Below, one piece after another: positions 53,237-62,532 of a DNA stretch of 64,000 nt. The stretch's first letter is position 1; each line of letters begins with the position of its first letter. The stretch is from Aquipseudomonas alcaligenes_A (GTDB taxonomy: Bacteria > Pseudomonadota > Gammaproteobacteria > Pseudomonadales > Pseudomonadaceae), in NCBI GenBank assembly GCA_048595745.1, contig CP184361.1. One strand, 5' to 3'. Under the pieces are notes generated by a model. It was not told the DNA's origin. It worked only from the letters and a program-made list of their open reading frames with translations, and made no database searches. Made by a program: the position numbers and the translations under genes.

Positions 53237-54541
53237 ATGCTGACCTTCCTCGGCTTCGCCATGGTCATGACCTTCATGTACCTGATCATGACCAAGCGCC
53301 TGTCCGCCCTGATCGCCCTGATCATCGTGCCCATCGTGTTCGCCCTGATCGGTGGCTTCGCCGCCGGCATCGGCCCGATGATCCTCGAGGGTATTGGCAA
53401 ACTCGCCCCGACCGGGGTGATGCTGATGTTCGCCATCCTCTACTTCGCCCTGATGATCGACTCCGGCCTGTTCGACCCGCCAGTGCGCGCCATCCTGCGC
53501 ATGGTCAAGGGCGACCCGCTGAAAGTCTCCATGGGCACCGCCGCGCTGGCGCTGATCGTCTCCCTCGACGGCGACGGCGCTACCACCTACATGATCTGCG
53601 TCGCCGCCATGCTGCCGCTGTACAGCCGCCTCGGCATGAGCCCGCTGATCATGGCCGGGCTGATCATCCTGGCCGGCGGCATCATGAACATGACCCCCTG
53701 GGGCGGCCCTACCGCCCGTGCCGCCAGCGCCCTGCACGTCGACCCATCGGACATCTTCGTGCCGATGATCCCGGCCATGCTGGTCGGCTGCATCGCCCTG
53801 TTCGGCATCGCCTGGGTCTACGGCCAGCGCGAGCGCGCCCGCCTCGGCGTGCTGCACCTGCCGGACGATCAGGACAATCACGCCGAGATCAGCGTCTCGC
53901 AATACCCGGAGGCGCGCCGGCCGAGATTGCTGTGGGTCAACGGCGCACTGACCGCCGCCCTGATGGTGGCGCTGATCGCCGGCCTGCTGCCGCTGCCGGT
54001 GCTGTTCATGATCGCCTTCAGCATCGCCATGATCATCAACTACCCCTGTCTGCAACAGCAGAAGGAGCGCGTGGCCGCGCATGCCGGCAATGTCCTGGCG
54101 GTGGTCGGGCTGATCTTCGCCGCCGGCATCTTCACCGGCATCCTGTCCGGTACGGGCATGGTCGAGGCCATGTCGAAAAGCCTGTTGGCGGTGATTCCCG
54201 AAGCGCTGGGCCCGTACCTGGCGGTGATCACCGCACTGGTAAGCATGCCGTTCACCTTCTTCATGTCCAACGATGCCTTCTACTACGGCGTGCTGCCGGT
54301 GCTGGCCGAGGCAGCCGGCCATTACGGCATCAGCCCGGTGGAAATGGCCCGTGCCTCGATCGTCGGCCAACCGGTACACCTGCTCAGCCCGCTGGTGCCC
54401 TCCACCTACCTGCTGGTGGGTTTGGCCAAGGTCGAGTTCGGCGACCACCAGCGCTTCACCCTCAAGTGGGCGGTGCTGATCTGCCTGGCCATACTGCTGG
54501 CAGCATTGCTGCTTGGCGTGTTCCCGCTGTTCGGCGGATAG
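53237..54541 (+). CDS. CitMHS-family citrate/proton-cation symporter
   Basis: A 434-residue membrane protein with about twelve helices, matching the CitMHS family of metal-citrate or related carboxylate transporters: SLDGDGATTYMICVAAM, NMTPWGGPTARAA and SNDAFYYGVLPVLAE are all characteristic. The start at 53237 follows GGAGA; the in-frame extension to 53171 reads random sequence. No two-component regulator adjoins it. Confidence 0.92.
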   Translation: MLTFLGFAMVMTFMYLIMTKRLSALIALIIVPIVFALIGGFAAGIGPMILEGIGKLAPTGVMLMFAILYFALMIDSGLFDPPVRAILRMVKGDPLKVSMGTAALALIVSLDGDGATTYMICVAAMLPLYSRLGMSPLIMAGLIILAGGIMNMTPWGGPTARAASALHVDPSDIFVPMIPAMLVGCIALFGIAWVYGQRERARLGVLHLPDDQDNHAEISVSQYPEARRPRLLWVNGALTAALMVALIAGLLPLPVLFMIAFSIAMIINYPCLQQQKERVAAHAGNVLAVVGLIFAAGIFTGILSGTGMVEAMSKSLLAVIPEALGPYLAVITALVSMPFTFFMSNDAFYYGVLPVLAEAAGHYGISPVEMARASIVGQPVHLLSPLVPSTYLLVGLAKVEFGDHQRFTLKWAVLICLAILLAALLLGVFPLFGG

Positions 54542-54636
54542 TCCGACGGGAGACGGCATTTTCCCGCAAAGCCAGCTAGAATCGCGCGCCATCGCGGCGC
54601 CCGCCGACCGACTCTTCGACACGCAAGGAACCAACA

Positions 54637-55398
54637 ATGGAATGGCTGACTAGCCCGGAAATCTGGGTTGCCTTCTTGACCCTGACCGCCCTGGAAATCG
54701 TCCTCGGCATCGACAACATCATCATGATCGCCATCCTGGTCGGGCGCATGCCGCCGCATATGCAGGCGCGCACCCGCTTCTTCGGCCTGGCCCTGGCCAT
54801 GGTCACGCGCATCGCCCTGCTGCTGTCGATCACCTGGATCATGAAGCTGACCAATGACCTGTTCCACCTGTTCGGCCAGGGCATTTCCGGACGCGACCTG
54901 ATCCTGTTCTTCGGCGGCCTGTTCCTGCTGTGGAAGAGCAGCACCGAGATGTTCCACAGCCTGGAAGGCGAGGATGAAGCCGAGCCGACGCCGGGCAACA
55001 CCGCCGCGCGCAACTTCATCGGCACCATCATCCAGATCGCCATCATCGACATCGTGTTCAGCCTGGACTCGGTGATCACCGCCGTCGGCATGGTCTCCCA
55101 CGTGCCGGTGATGGTCGCCGCGATCATCGTCGCCGTGCTGGTGATGATGCTGGCCGCCGGCACCATCAGCGACTTCATCGACAAGCACCCGTCGCTGAAG
55201 ATGCTGGCCCTGGCCTTCCTGGTGGTGGTCGGTACCGTGCTGATCGCCGAAGCCTTCGAAGTCCACGTGCCGAAGGGCTACGTCTACTTCGCCATGGCCT
55301 TCTCGCTGGGCGTGGAAGCCCTGAACATCCGTATGCGCGTGCTGCGCGGACGCAAGGAAGACCCGGTCAAGCTGCGCAAGGATATTCCGGGGCAGTAA
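54637..55398 (+). CDS. TerC-family integral membrane protein
   Basis: A 253-residue protein with seven helices and the TerC signature ALEIVLGIDNIIMI and IDIVFSLDSVITAVGM with the two membrane aspartates. TerC proteins are tied to metal ion (manganese) export and to metal loading of exported enzymes. Read alone from its own promoter, ended by a strong terminator at 55421. Confidence 0.93.
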   Translation: MEWLTSPEIWVAFLTLTALEIVLGIDNIIMIAILVGRMPPHMQARTRFFGLALAMVTRIALLLSITWIMKLTNDLFHLFGQGISGRDLILFFGGLFLLWKSSTEMFHSLEGEDEAEPTPGNTAARNFIGTIIQIAIIDIVFSLDSVITAVGMVSHVPVMVAAIIVAVLVMMLAAGTISDFIDKHPSLKMLALAFLVVVGTVLIAEAFEVHVPKGYVYFAMAFSLGVEALNIRMRVLRGRKEDPVKLRKDIPGQ

Positions 55399-55420
55399 GC
55401 CGGAACGCGTGGACAAAAGA

Positions 55421-55448
55421 ACGGGGCCGAATGGCCCCGTTTTCTTTT
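55421..55448 (+). terminator. Rho-independent terminator of terC-like gene
   Basis: ACGGGGCC-GAAT-GGCCCCGT followed by TTTCTTTT, 23 bp past the stop. Confidence 0.92.
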
Positions 55449-55574
55449 GATCCGCTATCGCAACAAGTACTAACCATGATTGCGTAACGATCTAGTGCTT
55501 TTCTGCCACCGGTCCTAACTGTTCAAGAGCCTGGCATTCAGCCGGCCATACACGACAGGGACAAGGAGGCAGTT

Positions 55575-56522
55575 ATGAAAAAGATACTGAGCATTGATGG
55601 CGGTGGCATTCGCGGCATTATCCCAGCGCTGGTACTGGCCGAGATCGAGCAGAAGACTGGACAACCGATTGCAGATCTATTCGATCTGATCATCGGGACA
55701 TCTACTGGCGGCCTACTTGCACTGGGCCTCGGTAAGCGCGATGCAACGGGCAAGCCGCAGTACTCGGCCAAGAATCTAAGCGCACTGTATGAGAAACGAG
55801 GGGAAGATATCTTCTCGCGATCACTCTGGAGAAGGACTCCTGGTTACAACATCGCCGACGAAAAATACTCGCACGATGGCCTGGAGACGCTGCTTGAGGA
55901 GTACTTCGGCAATGCCACACTCGGACAGTTGAAACCACATACGGTAGTGACCACCTACGACCTTCATCAGCGCGATCCGCTGTTTCTGAAAAGTTGGTCC
56001 GCGCCCCATCAGGACATCAGAATTCGCGAAGCGGCGCGCGCCACATCTGCTGCCCCCACCTACTTCGAGCCCCTGCCACTAAGGGTGAACGACAAGAAAT
56101 GCGCTCTGGTCGACGGCGGCGTTTTCATTAACAACCCTGCGGTTTCCGGCTATGCCGAGGCACACAAGATCTTCCCCGGTGAGGATCTATTCTTGGTCTC
56201 GCTGGGCACGGGGCAGATGACCCGCGAGATTCCATTCAAAGAAGCCAAGGACTGGGGCCAGGCAGCATGGGTTATGCCGCTGCTCAGTTGCATGTTCGAT
56301 GGCGTTTCTGACGCAGCGGACTACCAGATGCAGCAGATCATGCCGGCTGGAACTTACTTCCGACTTCAGGTCAATCTGGGGAAGAAAAGCGACCCGCTTT
56401 CTGCCAACGATGATATGGACGACACCCGCGAGCAAAACATCCAGGACCTGAAGGCGCTTGCGGCGCACCTCATCAGTACTCGTCAAAACGACCTGAATGC
56501 CATTTGTACGGCACTCGCCTAG
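55575..56522 (+). CDS. Patatin-like phospholipase
   Basis: A 315-residue patatin: oxyanion hole DGGGIRGI (about residues 8-15), nucleophile elbow GTSTGG (Ser at about 44) and catalytic DGG in VDGGVFINNPA (about 180), so the Ser-Asp dyad is complete. It starts after AAGGAGG. No signal peptide is seen, so it acts in the cytosol or is delivered by another route. The gene is less GC-rich than its neighbours and has its own partner 12 bp downstream, a sign of a mobile two-gene cassette. Patatins of this type occur in anti-phage systems (CapV) and as effectors; no cyclase gene is beside it. Confidence 0.92.
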   Translation: MKKILSIDGGGIRGIIPALVLAEIEQKTGQPIADLFDLIIGTSTGGLLALGLGKRDATGKPQYSAKNLSALYEKRGEDIFSRSLWRRTPGYNIADEKYSHDGLETLLEEYFGNATLGQLKPHTVVTTYDLHQRDPLFLKSWSAPHQDIRIREAARATSAAPTYFEPLPLRVNDKKCALVDGGVFINNPAVSGYAEAHKIFPGEDLFLVSLGTGQMTREIPFKEAKDWGQAAWVMPLLSCMFDGVSDAADYQMQQIMPAGTYFRLQVNLGKKSDPLSANDDMDDTREQNIQDLKALAAHLISTRQNDLNAICTALA

Positions 56523-56534
56523 CAGGAGTCTGCT

Positions 56535-56939
56535 ATGGAAAAGCTCATCGTGGGGCAGATGCGCGAAGGCATTACGGTGAACGCCAGGCTGCGCTGGAAT
56601 GCCACAGGACTTCAGGTCGCCCCTGGAGAGTCTTATCGAGTGCAAGCGTCGAGTGACCTGTGGCACGACGCGGGCATACCAGCGACGGCAGACGGCCAGG
56701 ATGGGAACATGATCCAGAGGATCTTCAAGTGGACGATTCGCTGCAAGCAGGCACGCTGGTTCCAGCTGGTCGGCGCACTAGGACAATCAGACGAGCAATT
56801 GTTTCCTCTGGGCATAGACGCACAACTGAAAGTCCCGCCAGGACCGGAAGCCGAGCTGACGCTGTTCGCTAACGACGTACTTTTCATGTACGGCAATAAC
56901 CAAGGCAACATTTGGGTCAACATCACTCGTATTGCTTAG
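56535..56939 (+). CDS. LecA (PA-IL)-like beta-sandwich protein
   Basis: A 134-residue protein whose C-terminus ELTLFANDVLFMYGNNQG then NIWVNITR closely follows the calcium/galactose loop of the P. aeruginosa lectin LecA (ITLIYNDVPGTYGNNSG, as I remember it). The aspartate and both asparagines of the metal site are kept, but the threonine is replaced by methionine, and the LecA tyrosine could not be matched. The N-terminal VNARLRWNATGLQVAPGESY fits the same beta-sandwich. AGGAG precedes the ATG. It is co-transcribed with the patatin and may direct or restrain it. Sugar binding is unproven. Confidence 0.7.
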   Translation: MEKLIVGQMREGITVNARLRWNATGLQVAPGESYRVQASSDLWHDAGIPATADGQDGNMIQRIFKWTIRCKQARWFQLVGALGQSDEQLFPLGIDAQLKVPPGPEAELTLFANDVLFMYGNNQGNIWVNITRIA

Positions 56940-56944
56940 GAGAT

Positions 56945-56967
56945 CAGGGCCCTCCCAGAGGGCCCTG
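56945..56967. terminator. Hairpin between the LecA-like gene and recD
   Basis: CAGGGCCCTC-CCA-GAGGGCCCTG, a ten-base-pair stem with only a short T run. It probably ends both converging transcripts with low efficiency. Confidence 0.6.
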
Positions 56968-56977
56968 TTGCCGTCTG

Positions 56978-58876
56978 CTAGAACAGTCCCAACTGCTCGC
57001 TTGGCAGGTTCGCCACAAGATCCGATGGCTCATCGCTGAACTCGGAGCGCAAGCGCTGCGCCAACCCCGCCGCTCGTTCCGCTCGGGTATTCACCGCCTC
57101 GGCCAGGCGCACCGGCAGGCCCCAGATCTCCACCTTGTGCTTGGCGCGGGTAATGCCGGTGTAGAACAGCGCGCGGGTCAGCAGCGGGCTGGGACTTTCC
57201 GGCAGGGCCAGCAGCACTTCGCTGAACTCCGAACCCTGGCTCTTGTGCACGGTCATGGCGAAGGCGCTGTCATGGCTGGGCAGGCGCGCCGGGGAGAAGG
57301 CGCGAAAGCCCTCATCACCCTCGAAATAGACGCGCAGGCCATGCTCGCCGGCCAGGCACAGGCCGATATCGCCGTTGAACAGGCCCAGCGCGTAGTCGTT
57401 CTGCCGCACCATCACCGCGCGGCCGGGGTACCAGCGTTCACGCTCGGCCAGCGAGTAGCGGCGCTTGATCCGTGCCTCCAGGGCCTCGTTGAGACCGCCG
57501 ACGCCCCAGGGACCTTCGCGCTGCGCGGTCAGCGCGCGGAAGGCGTTGAAGGCAGCGAAGGCTTCAGCCGGATCGCCACGGCGTGCGGCCTTGAGGTAGG
57601 GCGCATAGCCCTGCTCTAGGCGCTCCAGCAGCGCGGCCTGGCTGGGTTCGGCCTGCCAGGCCAGGTCGGCGCGACCTTCACGCAGCAGATTGAGGGTGCC
57701 GGCGGCATCGCCACCGTTGATCCTGCGCGCCAGCTCGCCGATGCCGCTGTCGCCAGCGAAGCGGTGGCTGTGGCTGAGCAGCACCACGGCGTCGCCCAGA
57801 GCCGAGCGTGGCGTCTCGACCGGCACCGTCTGCCCGGTGATGCGCTGCAGCTCGGCGGCAGCTTCGGCATCGAAGCCGCGCCCTTCGCACAGCTCGGCGA
57901 ATACCGCACCGGCCTCCACGGCGGCCAGCTGGTCCTTGTCCCCGAGCAGGATCAGCCGCGCCTGCGGCGGCAGGGCGTCGACCAGCTTGGCCATCAGCGC
58001 CAGGTCGACCATCGACGCCTCGTCCACCACCAGCACATCCAGCGCCAGCGGCCGCGCCGCATCGTGGCGCACGGCCGGGCTGTCGCCACGGCTGCCGAGC
58101 AGGCGGTGCAGGGTACGCGCCTCCTCGGGCAGCAGCGCCTTGAGGTGATCGGCCAGCGGCAGGTCGGCCTTGGCATTGCGGATCGCCTCGGCCATGCGTG
58201 CCGCCGCCTTGCCGGTCGGCGCGGCCAGGCCGATGGCCAGGCGCTCGCCACCAGGCTGCTCCAAGAGTGCGGCGAGCAGGCGCACCACGGTGGTGGTCTT
58301 GCCGGTGCCGGGGCCGCCGGAGATCACCGCCAGGCGCCGACGTACCGCCTGGGCGGCGGCCAGGCGCTGCCAGTCCGGCTGCTGTTGGTTGAAGGCGAAC
58401 AGGCGCGCCAGGCTCTCGCTCAGCAGCGCCTCGTCCACTGCGGGGCGCTCGGCGGAAAGCGCCAGCAGGCGCTCGGCCAGGCGCTGCTCATAGGCCTGGT
58501 AGCGCGCCAGGTACAGGCGCTCGCCTTCTAGGATCAGCGGGGTGAAACGGCCGGGCGCACCGACCAGCACGGAGCCTGAAAGAAGGACACGCAACTCGGC
58601 CAGCGGCGGCAGGGCGAAGTCGAACTCCGCCCAGGGCCGGCGGCCGGCCACCCGCACCAGCGGCAGGCACACGTCGCCGGCGGCCAGGGCCTCGCTGCAC
58701 AGGGCGGCGCAGGCCAGCACGGCGTCCGGCGCCTGCGGCTCCAGGCGCTGCAGGCTGGCCAGCAGGGCGCGTTCCAGCGGACCGAAAGGTAGGGTGGACA
58801 ACGGCGCAGCCTTGTCCACCTGGATGCCTGGTGGATATTCGCTGCGCGAGATATCCACCCTACTCTCCGTGCTCAT
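56978..58876 (-). CDS. recD: Exodeoxyribonuclease V subunit alpha (RecD)
   Basis: A 632-residue 5'-3' helicase of the RecBCD complex for double-strand-break repair. Walker A is GGPGTGKTTTVVRL (near residue 190), Walker B VVDEASMVDLALM, and the C-terminal FAMTVHKSQGSEF and YTGITRAK motifs are present. The N-terminal ~27 residues come from an inserted palindromic repeat (58789-58863), read in frame. The ATG overlaps the recB stop (ATGA), which fixes the start before the repeat. Confidence 0.95.
   Translation of the reverse strand: MSTESRVDISRSEYPPGIQVDKAAPLSTLPFGPLERALLASLQRLEPQAPDAVLACAALCSEALAAGDVCLPLVRVAGRRPWAEFDFALPPLAELRVLLSGSVLVGAPGRFTPLILEGERLYLARYQAYEQRLAERLLALSAERPAVDEALLSESLARLFAFNQQQPDWQRLAAAQAVRRRLAVISGGPGTGKTTTVVRLLAALLEQPGGERLAIGLAAPTGKAAARMAEAIRNAKADLPLADHLKALLPEEARTLHRLLGSRGDSPAVRHDAARPLALDVLVVDEASMVDLALMAKLVDALPPQARLILLGDKDQLAAVEAGAVFAELCEGRGFDAEAAAELQRITGQTVPVETPRSALGDAVVLLSHSHRFAGDSGIGELARRINGGDAAGTLNLLREGRADLAWQAEPSQAALLERLEQGYAPYLKAARRGDPAEAFAAFNAFRALTAQREGPWGVGGLNEALEARIKRRYSLAERERWYPGRAVMVRQNDYALGLFNGDIGLCLAGEHGLRVYFEGDEGFRAFSPARLPSHDSAFAMTVHKSQGSEFSEVLLALPESPSPLLTRALFYTGITRAKHKVEIWGLPVRLAEAVNTRAERAAGLAQRLRSEFSDEPSDLVANLPSEQLGLF
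58789..58863. repeat. 75-bp palindromic repeat inside recD
   Basis: The element is bounded by GTAGGGTGGA and TCCACCCTAC. Inside are two stems: GGTGGACAA/TTGTCCACC and GTGGATAT/ATATCCAC. It is 25 codons long, so recD stays in frame. It resembles dispersed repeats of the GTAGGGTGG type known in several Pseudomonas, normally intergenic. Confidence 0.82.
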
Positions 58877-61800
58877 CGGGCCTCCTCCGCAAACAACCGA
58901 TCCAGCGCATCCAGCAGCGCATCGCTCGGCCGGGCGAAGTACACGCCGGCCTGCGGCATGCCGCGCAGGAACAGGTACCAGGCGCCGCCCAGCTGCGCGT
59001 CGCCGAAACCGGCCAGGCGCGTGCGCAGGAAACGGCGCAGCGCCACCAGGTAGATCAGGTACTGCAGGTGGTAGTGCTCAGCGGCGATGGCCTGCTCCAG
59101 GCGTTCGGCGCCGTAGTGGGCGGCGGTCGGGCCGAGCCAGTTGGACTTGTAGTCGAGGATGTACCAGCGCCCGGCGTGCTCGAAGGTCAGGTCGATAAAG
59201 CCTTTCAGGTAGCCCTTCAGCTCGTCGAACTGCAGGCGCTCGGCGGCCTGGCGCATGGGTTCGGGCAGGCCAAAGGCCGGATCGGCCAGCAGCGCGCGCA
59301 GGTGCTCTACATCGAGCCGTTCGACCGGGAAGGTGAAGCCCAGCTCAGGCAGGCGACGGTTGGGCTGCAGCGCCGACAGACGCAGGCCCTGGCCATCCAG
59401 GTCGGTGTCCAGCACCGCCTGCAGCTGGGCGATGGCGATCGCGCCCCACAACTCGGCGTCGATGCCGTGTTCCTGCAGGGCGAGCGGCACCAGCTGTTCC
59501 AGGCTGCCCTTGCCGCGCATCCAGTCTTCGAGAATGGCGTGCAGGCAGGTACCGGCGCGGGCGCCACGCGGGAAGGCGAAGAAGCCGGCGCCCGGCTCGC
59601 TGGCATCGACCAGGGCCAGGGCGTCGCGGTCCGGCGCCTCCATGTGCATACCGGCGGCCAGCCCCGAGAAGCTACCGATGCGCCAGGCGCTGTGCAGGCT
59701 GCGCTCGAACAGCTGCTGGGCCTGGGGCGGCTCGGCGCGGCCCGTGCCGGCGGCCTGGGCTTCCTCGGTAAGCGGGGCGAGACGGGCGATCAAGCCGGCG
59801 CTGCTGTCAGACAGCTCGTCCAGTTCGCCAGCCAGGGCCGGGCCTTCCTGGCCCGCCAGATAAGTAGCCAGCTCGCCCAGGGCATCCACACCGGGCAACT
59901 CGCGGCCGTGCAGCAGCCAGGCCAGGGCGCTGCTGTGCAGCCCCTCATCGGGCAGCTTGCCGGTCTTCTGATTCGGCTTGGGCAGGGCGACCGGCCCCCA
60001 GTGCAGCCACAGGCGGTCGCGGGCGCGGGTCAGGGCCACGTAGGTCAGGCGCAGCTTCTCGGCGAAGCTTTCGCGCCGCGCCGCCTGCAGGCGCTCGTCC
60101 AGGCGCGCGCTACCCAGGTCGAGCAGCGGCTGGCCATCCTCGTCGTGGCAACGGGCGCTGTCGGTGTGCTGGCCGAGCAGGCGGCCGTCCCACAGGAAGG
60201 GGCAGAACACCAGCGGGTATTCCAGGCCCTTGGAGGTGTGGATGGTGACGATCTGCACCCGCTCGGCATCGCTTTCCAGACGCAGCAAGGCGTCCTCGCC
60301 GGCGCCCTCGCTACCGCGCTGGGCGGCGAACCAGGCCAGCAGCGGCTCCAGCCCCGGGCGTTGCAGGCTCTCGGCCTGCAGCAGTTCGCCGAGGTGCAGC
60401 AGGTTGGTCAGCCGTCGCTCGCCATCGATGCCGGCCAGCAGGCGCTCGGCCACCCGCTCCTGGTCCAACCACGCCCTGAAGACGCGCATAAAGCCCTGCT
60501 GCTGCCACAGCTGGTGGTACTGCTCGGCAGCGGCGCGCTCGCGGTCCCATTCCTGCTCGACTTCCTGGCAGCGGGCAATCTGCGCCGCGTCGCGGCCCAG
60601 CAGGCGAGTCGCCAGGGCATAGCGCAGCACGCCCTCGCGGCCCGGCTCGGCGTAGGCCGACAGCACCGCCGCCAGCTCGGCGGCCTCCTCGCTGTGCCAG
60701 ACGCTGTCGCGGCCGCGACGCACACTGGGCACGCCGCGCGCCGCCAGCTCGGCGGCGACGCTGGCGGCCTCGCGGTGGTTGCTAACCAGCACGGCGATAT
60801 CGCCACCTTTCAGCGGCTTTCTGCCGCCATCGTCTTCGAAGTAGGCCTTGCCCTGGACGCTGGCGGTGAGCAGCGAGGCGATCCGCCGCGCCGTATCCAG
60901 CGCCGCCAGCTCGCCGGCACGCGCCTTGCTCAACCCCTCGTCACCGAGCCAGACCAGGCCGAGCGGCGCGGCGCCATCCTGCTCGCGCAGCACCAGCGTG
61001 GCCCGCGACTTCTTGCCGGCGCTGACCGGCGGGTAGCTCAGCCCTTCCTCGGCAAAGGGCTGCGGGCGAGCGAACAGCTGGTTCAGCGCCTTGATCAGCG
61101 CGGGGGTGGAGCGGTAGTTGAAGGGCAGGTCGTACTGCCGCTCGGCAGCCTCGCGGGCCTGCAGGTAGGTGGCCAGGTCGGCGCCGCGGAACGCATAGAT
61201 CGCCTGCTTGGGGTCGCCGACAAAACACAGGTCGCCACGCGGGCTACTGCGCGACTCGCCAGCGTTGTCGATCGCCGTACTCGCTGTACTGTCTCGGCCT
61301 TCGCTCGAAGCCCTTCTAGCTGGCAAGCCGCTCGCTACGCCCGCAGCTTTTGGGTAGATACGGTCGAAGATGGCGTACTGGATCGGGTCGGTGTCCTGGA
61401 ACTCGTCGATCAGCGCCAGCGGATACTGCTCGCGCAGGCGCGCGGCTAGGTCTTCGCCGGCCGCGCCCTGCAGGGCCTGGTCGAGGTTGTTGAGCAGGTC
61501 GTCGAAGGCCAACAGGCGCTGGGCCGCCTTGCGCTGCGGCAGCTCGACGTTGAGACGGTCGAGCAGTTCGACCTGCAGGGCGATCAGCTTCTGCCGGCCG
61601 GCGGGCAGGGCGCTTTCCAGGGCCGCGCCAAGGACATCCAGGGCTTCGGCCAGCGCGCTGTGCGGTGCCTCGAAGTTCTTCTTGGTGGCCTTGAGCAGGG
61701 CGGCGGCGCCCAGTTTGACCAGGCCGTCCGGCGCCTCGAACAGCGCCGCCGGGTCGGCGAAATAGGCGTCCAGCTCAGCCGACCACAGCGGCAGCTTGGC

Positions 61801-62532
61801 CGCCTTGTGCGTGCTCTGGCTGAGGCCACCGTGCTCGCGCAGCACCTCGACCCAGGCGTAGCCCTCGGCGCGCCACAGCTCGGCGGCGGCCTGCCAGGCG
61901 GCGCTGGCGGCCTGCAGCTCGGCCTCGCCCACACGCTCGCGTGGCTCTACGCGCAGGTAGGGCTTGCCCAGGTGGCTGCGCAGGGCCTGGCGCAAAGTCG
62001 CGGGGGTGACTTTCTGCTTAGCCAGGTAGCGCGCCCAGGCCGGGTCGGCGCCGGCCAGCACATGGCGCCAGGCGTCGCCGAGCAGGGCGTCGAGCACCTC
62101 GCGGTCGTCCTGGGTCAGCTCGGCGTCGAAGTCGCCGCCGGCCTCGAAGGCCGAGTCCTGCAGGGCGCGCTGGCAGAAGCCGTGGATGGTGAAGATGGCC
62201 GCCTCGTCGAAGCCATGCACGGCCAGCAGCAGACGCCGCCGTGCCGCCTCGCCGGGGTGGCGGCGGTGCAGCTCGACGAGGAAGGCATCGGTGCTGCTGC
62301 CGCCCTCGTAGAGCGCCAGCAGCTCGGCCAGGCGGGCACGGATACGCTCCCTCAATTCGGCGGTGGCGGCGGTGGTGTAGGTGACCACCAGGATCTGCCC
62401 GACCGACAGCTCGCGCTCCAGCAGCAGGCGCGCGTACAGCGCGGTCAGGGTCCAGGTCTTGCCGGTACCGGCGCTGGCCTCGATCAGCGAGCGGCCAGTG
62501 AACGGCGAGTCGTGCAGGTTGAGGTCGTTCAT
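58873..62532 (-). CDS. recB: Exodeoxyribonuclease V subunit beta (RecB)
   Basis: A 1219-residue helicase-nuclease. It has Walker A IEASAGTGKTWTL at residues ~16-28, DEFQDTDP, GDPKQAIYAFRGAD, the motif VQIVTIHTSKGLEYP, and the C-terminal nuclease motif ILDYKSNWLG near residue 1130. The start MNDLNLHDSPF overlaps the recC stop (ATGA). The longer open frame upstream of 62532 lies inside recC and is not real. About 34 extra residues rich in S, A and R stand before GDPKQAIY compared with the E. coli protein as I remember it. Confidence 0.95.
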   Translation of the reverse strand: MNDLNLHDSPFTGRSLIEASAGTGKTWTLTALYARLLLERELSVGQILVVTYTTAATAELRERIRARLAELLALYEGGSSTDAFLVELHRRHPGEAARRRLLLAVHGFDEAAIFTIHGFCQRALQDSAFEAGGDFDAELTQDDREVLDALLGDAWRHVLAGADPAWARYLAKQKVTPATLRQALRSHLGKPYLRVEPRERVGEAELQAASAAWQAAAELWRAEGYAWVEVLREHGGLSQSTHKAAKLPLWSAELDAYFADPAALFEAPDGLVKLGAAALLKATKKNFEAPHSALAEALDVLGAALESALPAGRQKLIALQVELLDRLNVELPQRKAAQRLLAFDDLLNNLDQALQGAAGEDLAARLREQYPLALIDEFQDTDPIQYAIFDRIYPKAAGVASGLPARRASSEGRDSTASTAIDNAGESRSSPRGDLCFVGDPKQAIYAFRGADLATYLQAREAAERQYDLPFNYRSTPALIKALNQLFARPQPFAEEGLSYPPVSAGKKSRATLVLREQDGAAPLGLVWLGDEGLSKARAGELAALDTARRIASLLTASVQGKAYFEDDGGRKPLKGGDIAVLVSNHREAASVAAELAARGVPSVRRGRDSVWHSEEAAELAAVLSAYAEPGREGVLRYALATRLLGRDAAQIARCQEVEQEWDRERAAAEQYHQLWQQQGFMRVFRAWLDQERVAERLLAGIDGERRLTNLLHLGELLQAESLQRPGLEPLLAWFAAQRGSEGAGEDALLRLESDAERVQIVTIHTSKGLEYPLVFCPFLWDGRLLGQHTDSARCHDEDGQPLLDLGSARLDERLQAARRESFAEKLRLTYVALTRARDRLWLHWGPVALPKPNQKTGKLPDEGLHSSALAWLLHGRELPGVDALGELATYLAGQEGPALAGELDELSDSSAGLIARLAPLTEEAQAAGTGRAEPPQAQQLFERSLHSAWRIGSFSGLAAGMHMEAPDRDALALVDASEPGAGFFAFPRGARAGTCLHAILEDWMRGKGSLEQLVPLALQEHGIDAELWGAIAIAQLQAVLDTDLDGQGLRLSALQPNRRLPELGFTFPVERLDVEHLRALLADPAFGLPEPMRQAAERLQFDELKGYLKGFIDLTFEHAGRWYILDYKSNWLGPTAAHYGAERLEQAIAAEHYHLQYLIYLVALRRFLRTRLAGFGDAQLGGAWYLFLRGMPQAGVYFARPSDALLDALDRLFAEEAR
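61231..61353 (-). repeat. Extra in-frame segment in recB, possible inserted repeat
   Basis: 41 codons separate FDRIY from LCFVGDPKQ, where E. coli RecB has about seven. The residues are low-complexity (PKAAGVASGLPARRASSEGR and on). The DNA contains a short hairpin (CTTCG-CT-CGAAG) but no long palindrome, so identity as a repeat element is not proven. Confidence 0.5.

Noticed and set aside
53213..54637. Minus-strand and alternative plus-strand frames over the citrate transporter
   Set aside because: Histidine/aspartate-rich or arginine/proline-rich shadow translations of a clear CitMHS membrane protein.
55575..56939. CBASS anti-phage system
   Set aside because: The patatin resembles CapV-type effectors, but no cGAS/DncV-like nucleotidyltransferase is present nearby.
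58831..61449. Plus-strand open frame of about 870 codons
   Set aside because: Antisense to recB and recD, which carry complete helicase and nuclease motifs.
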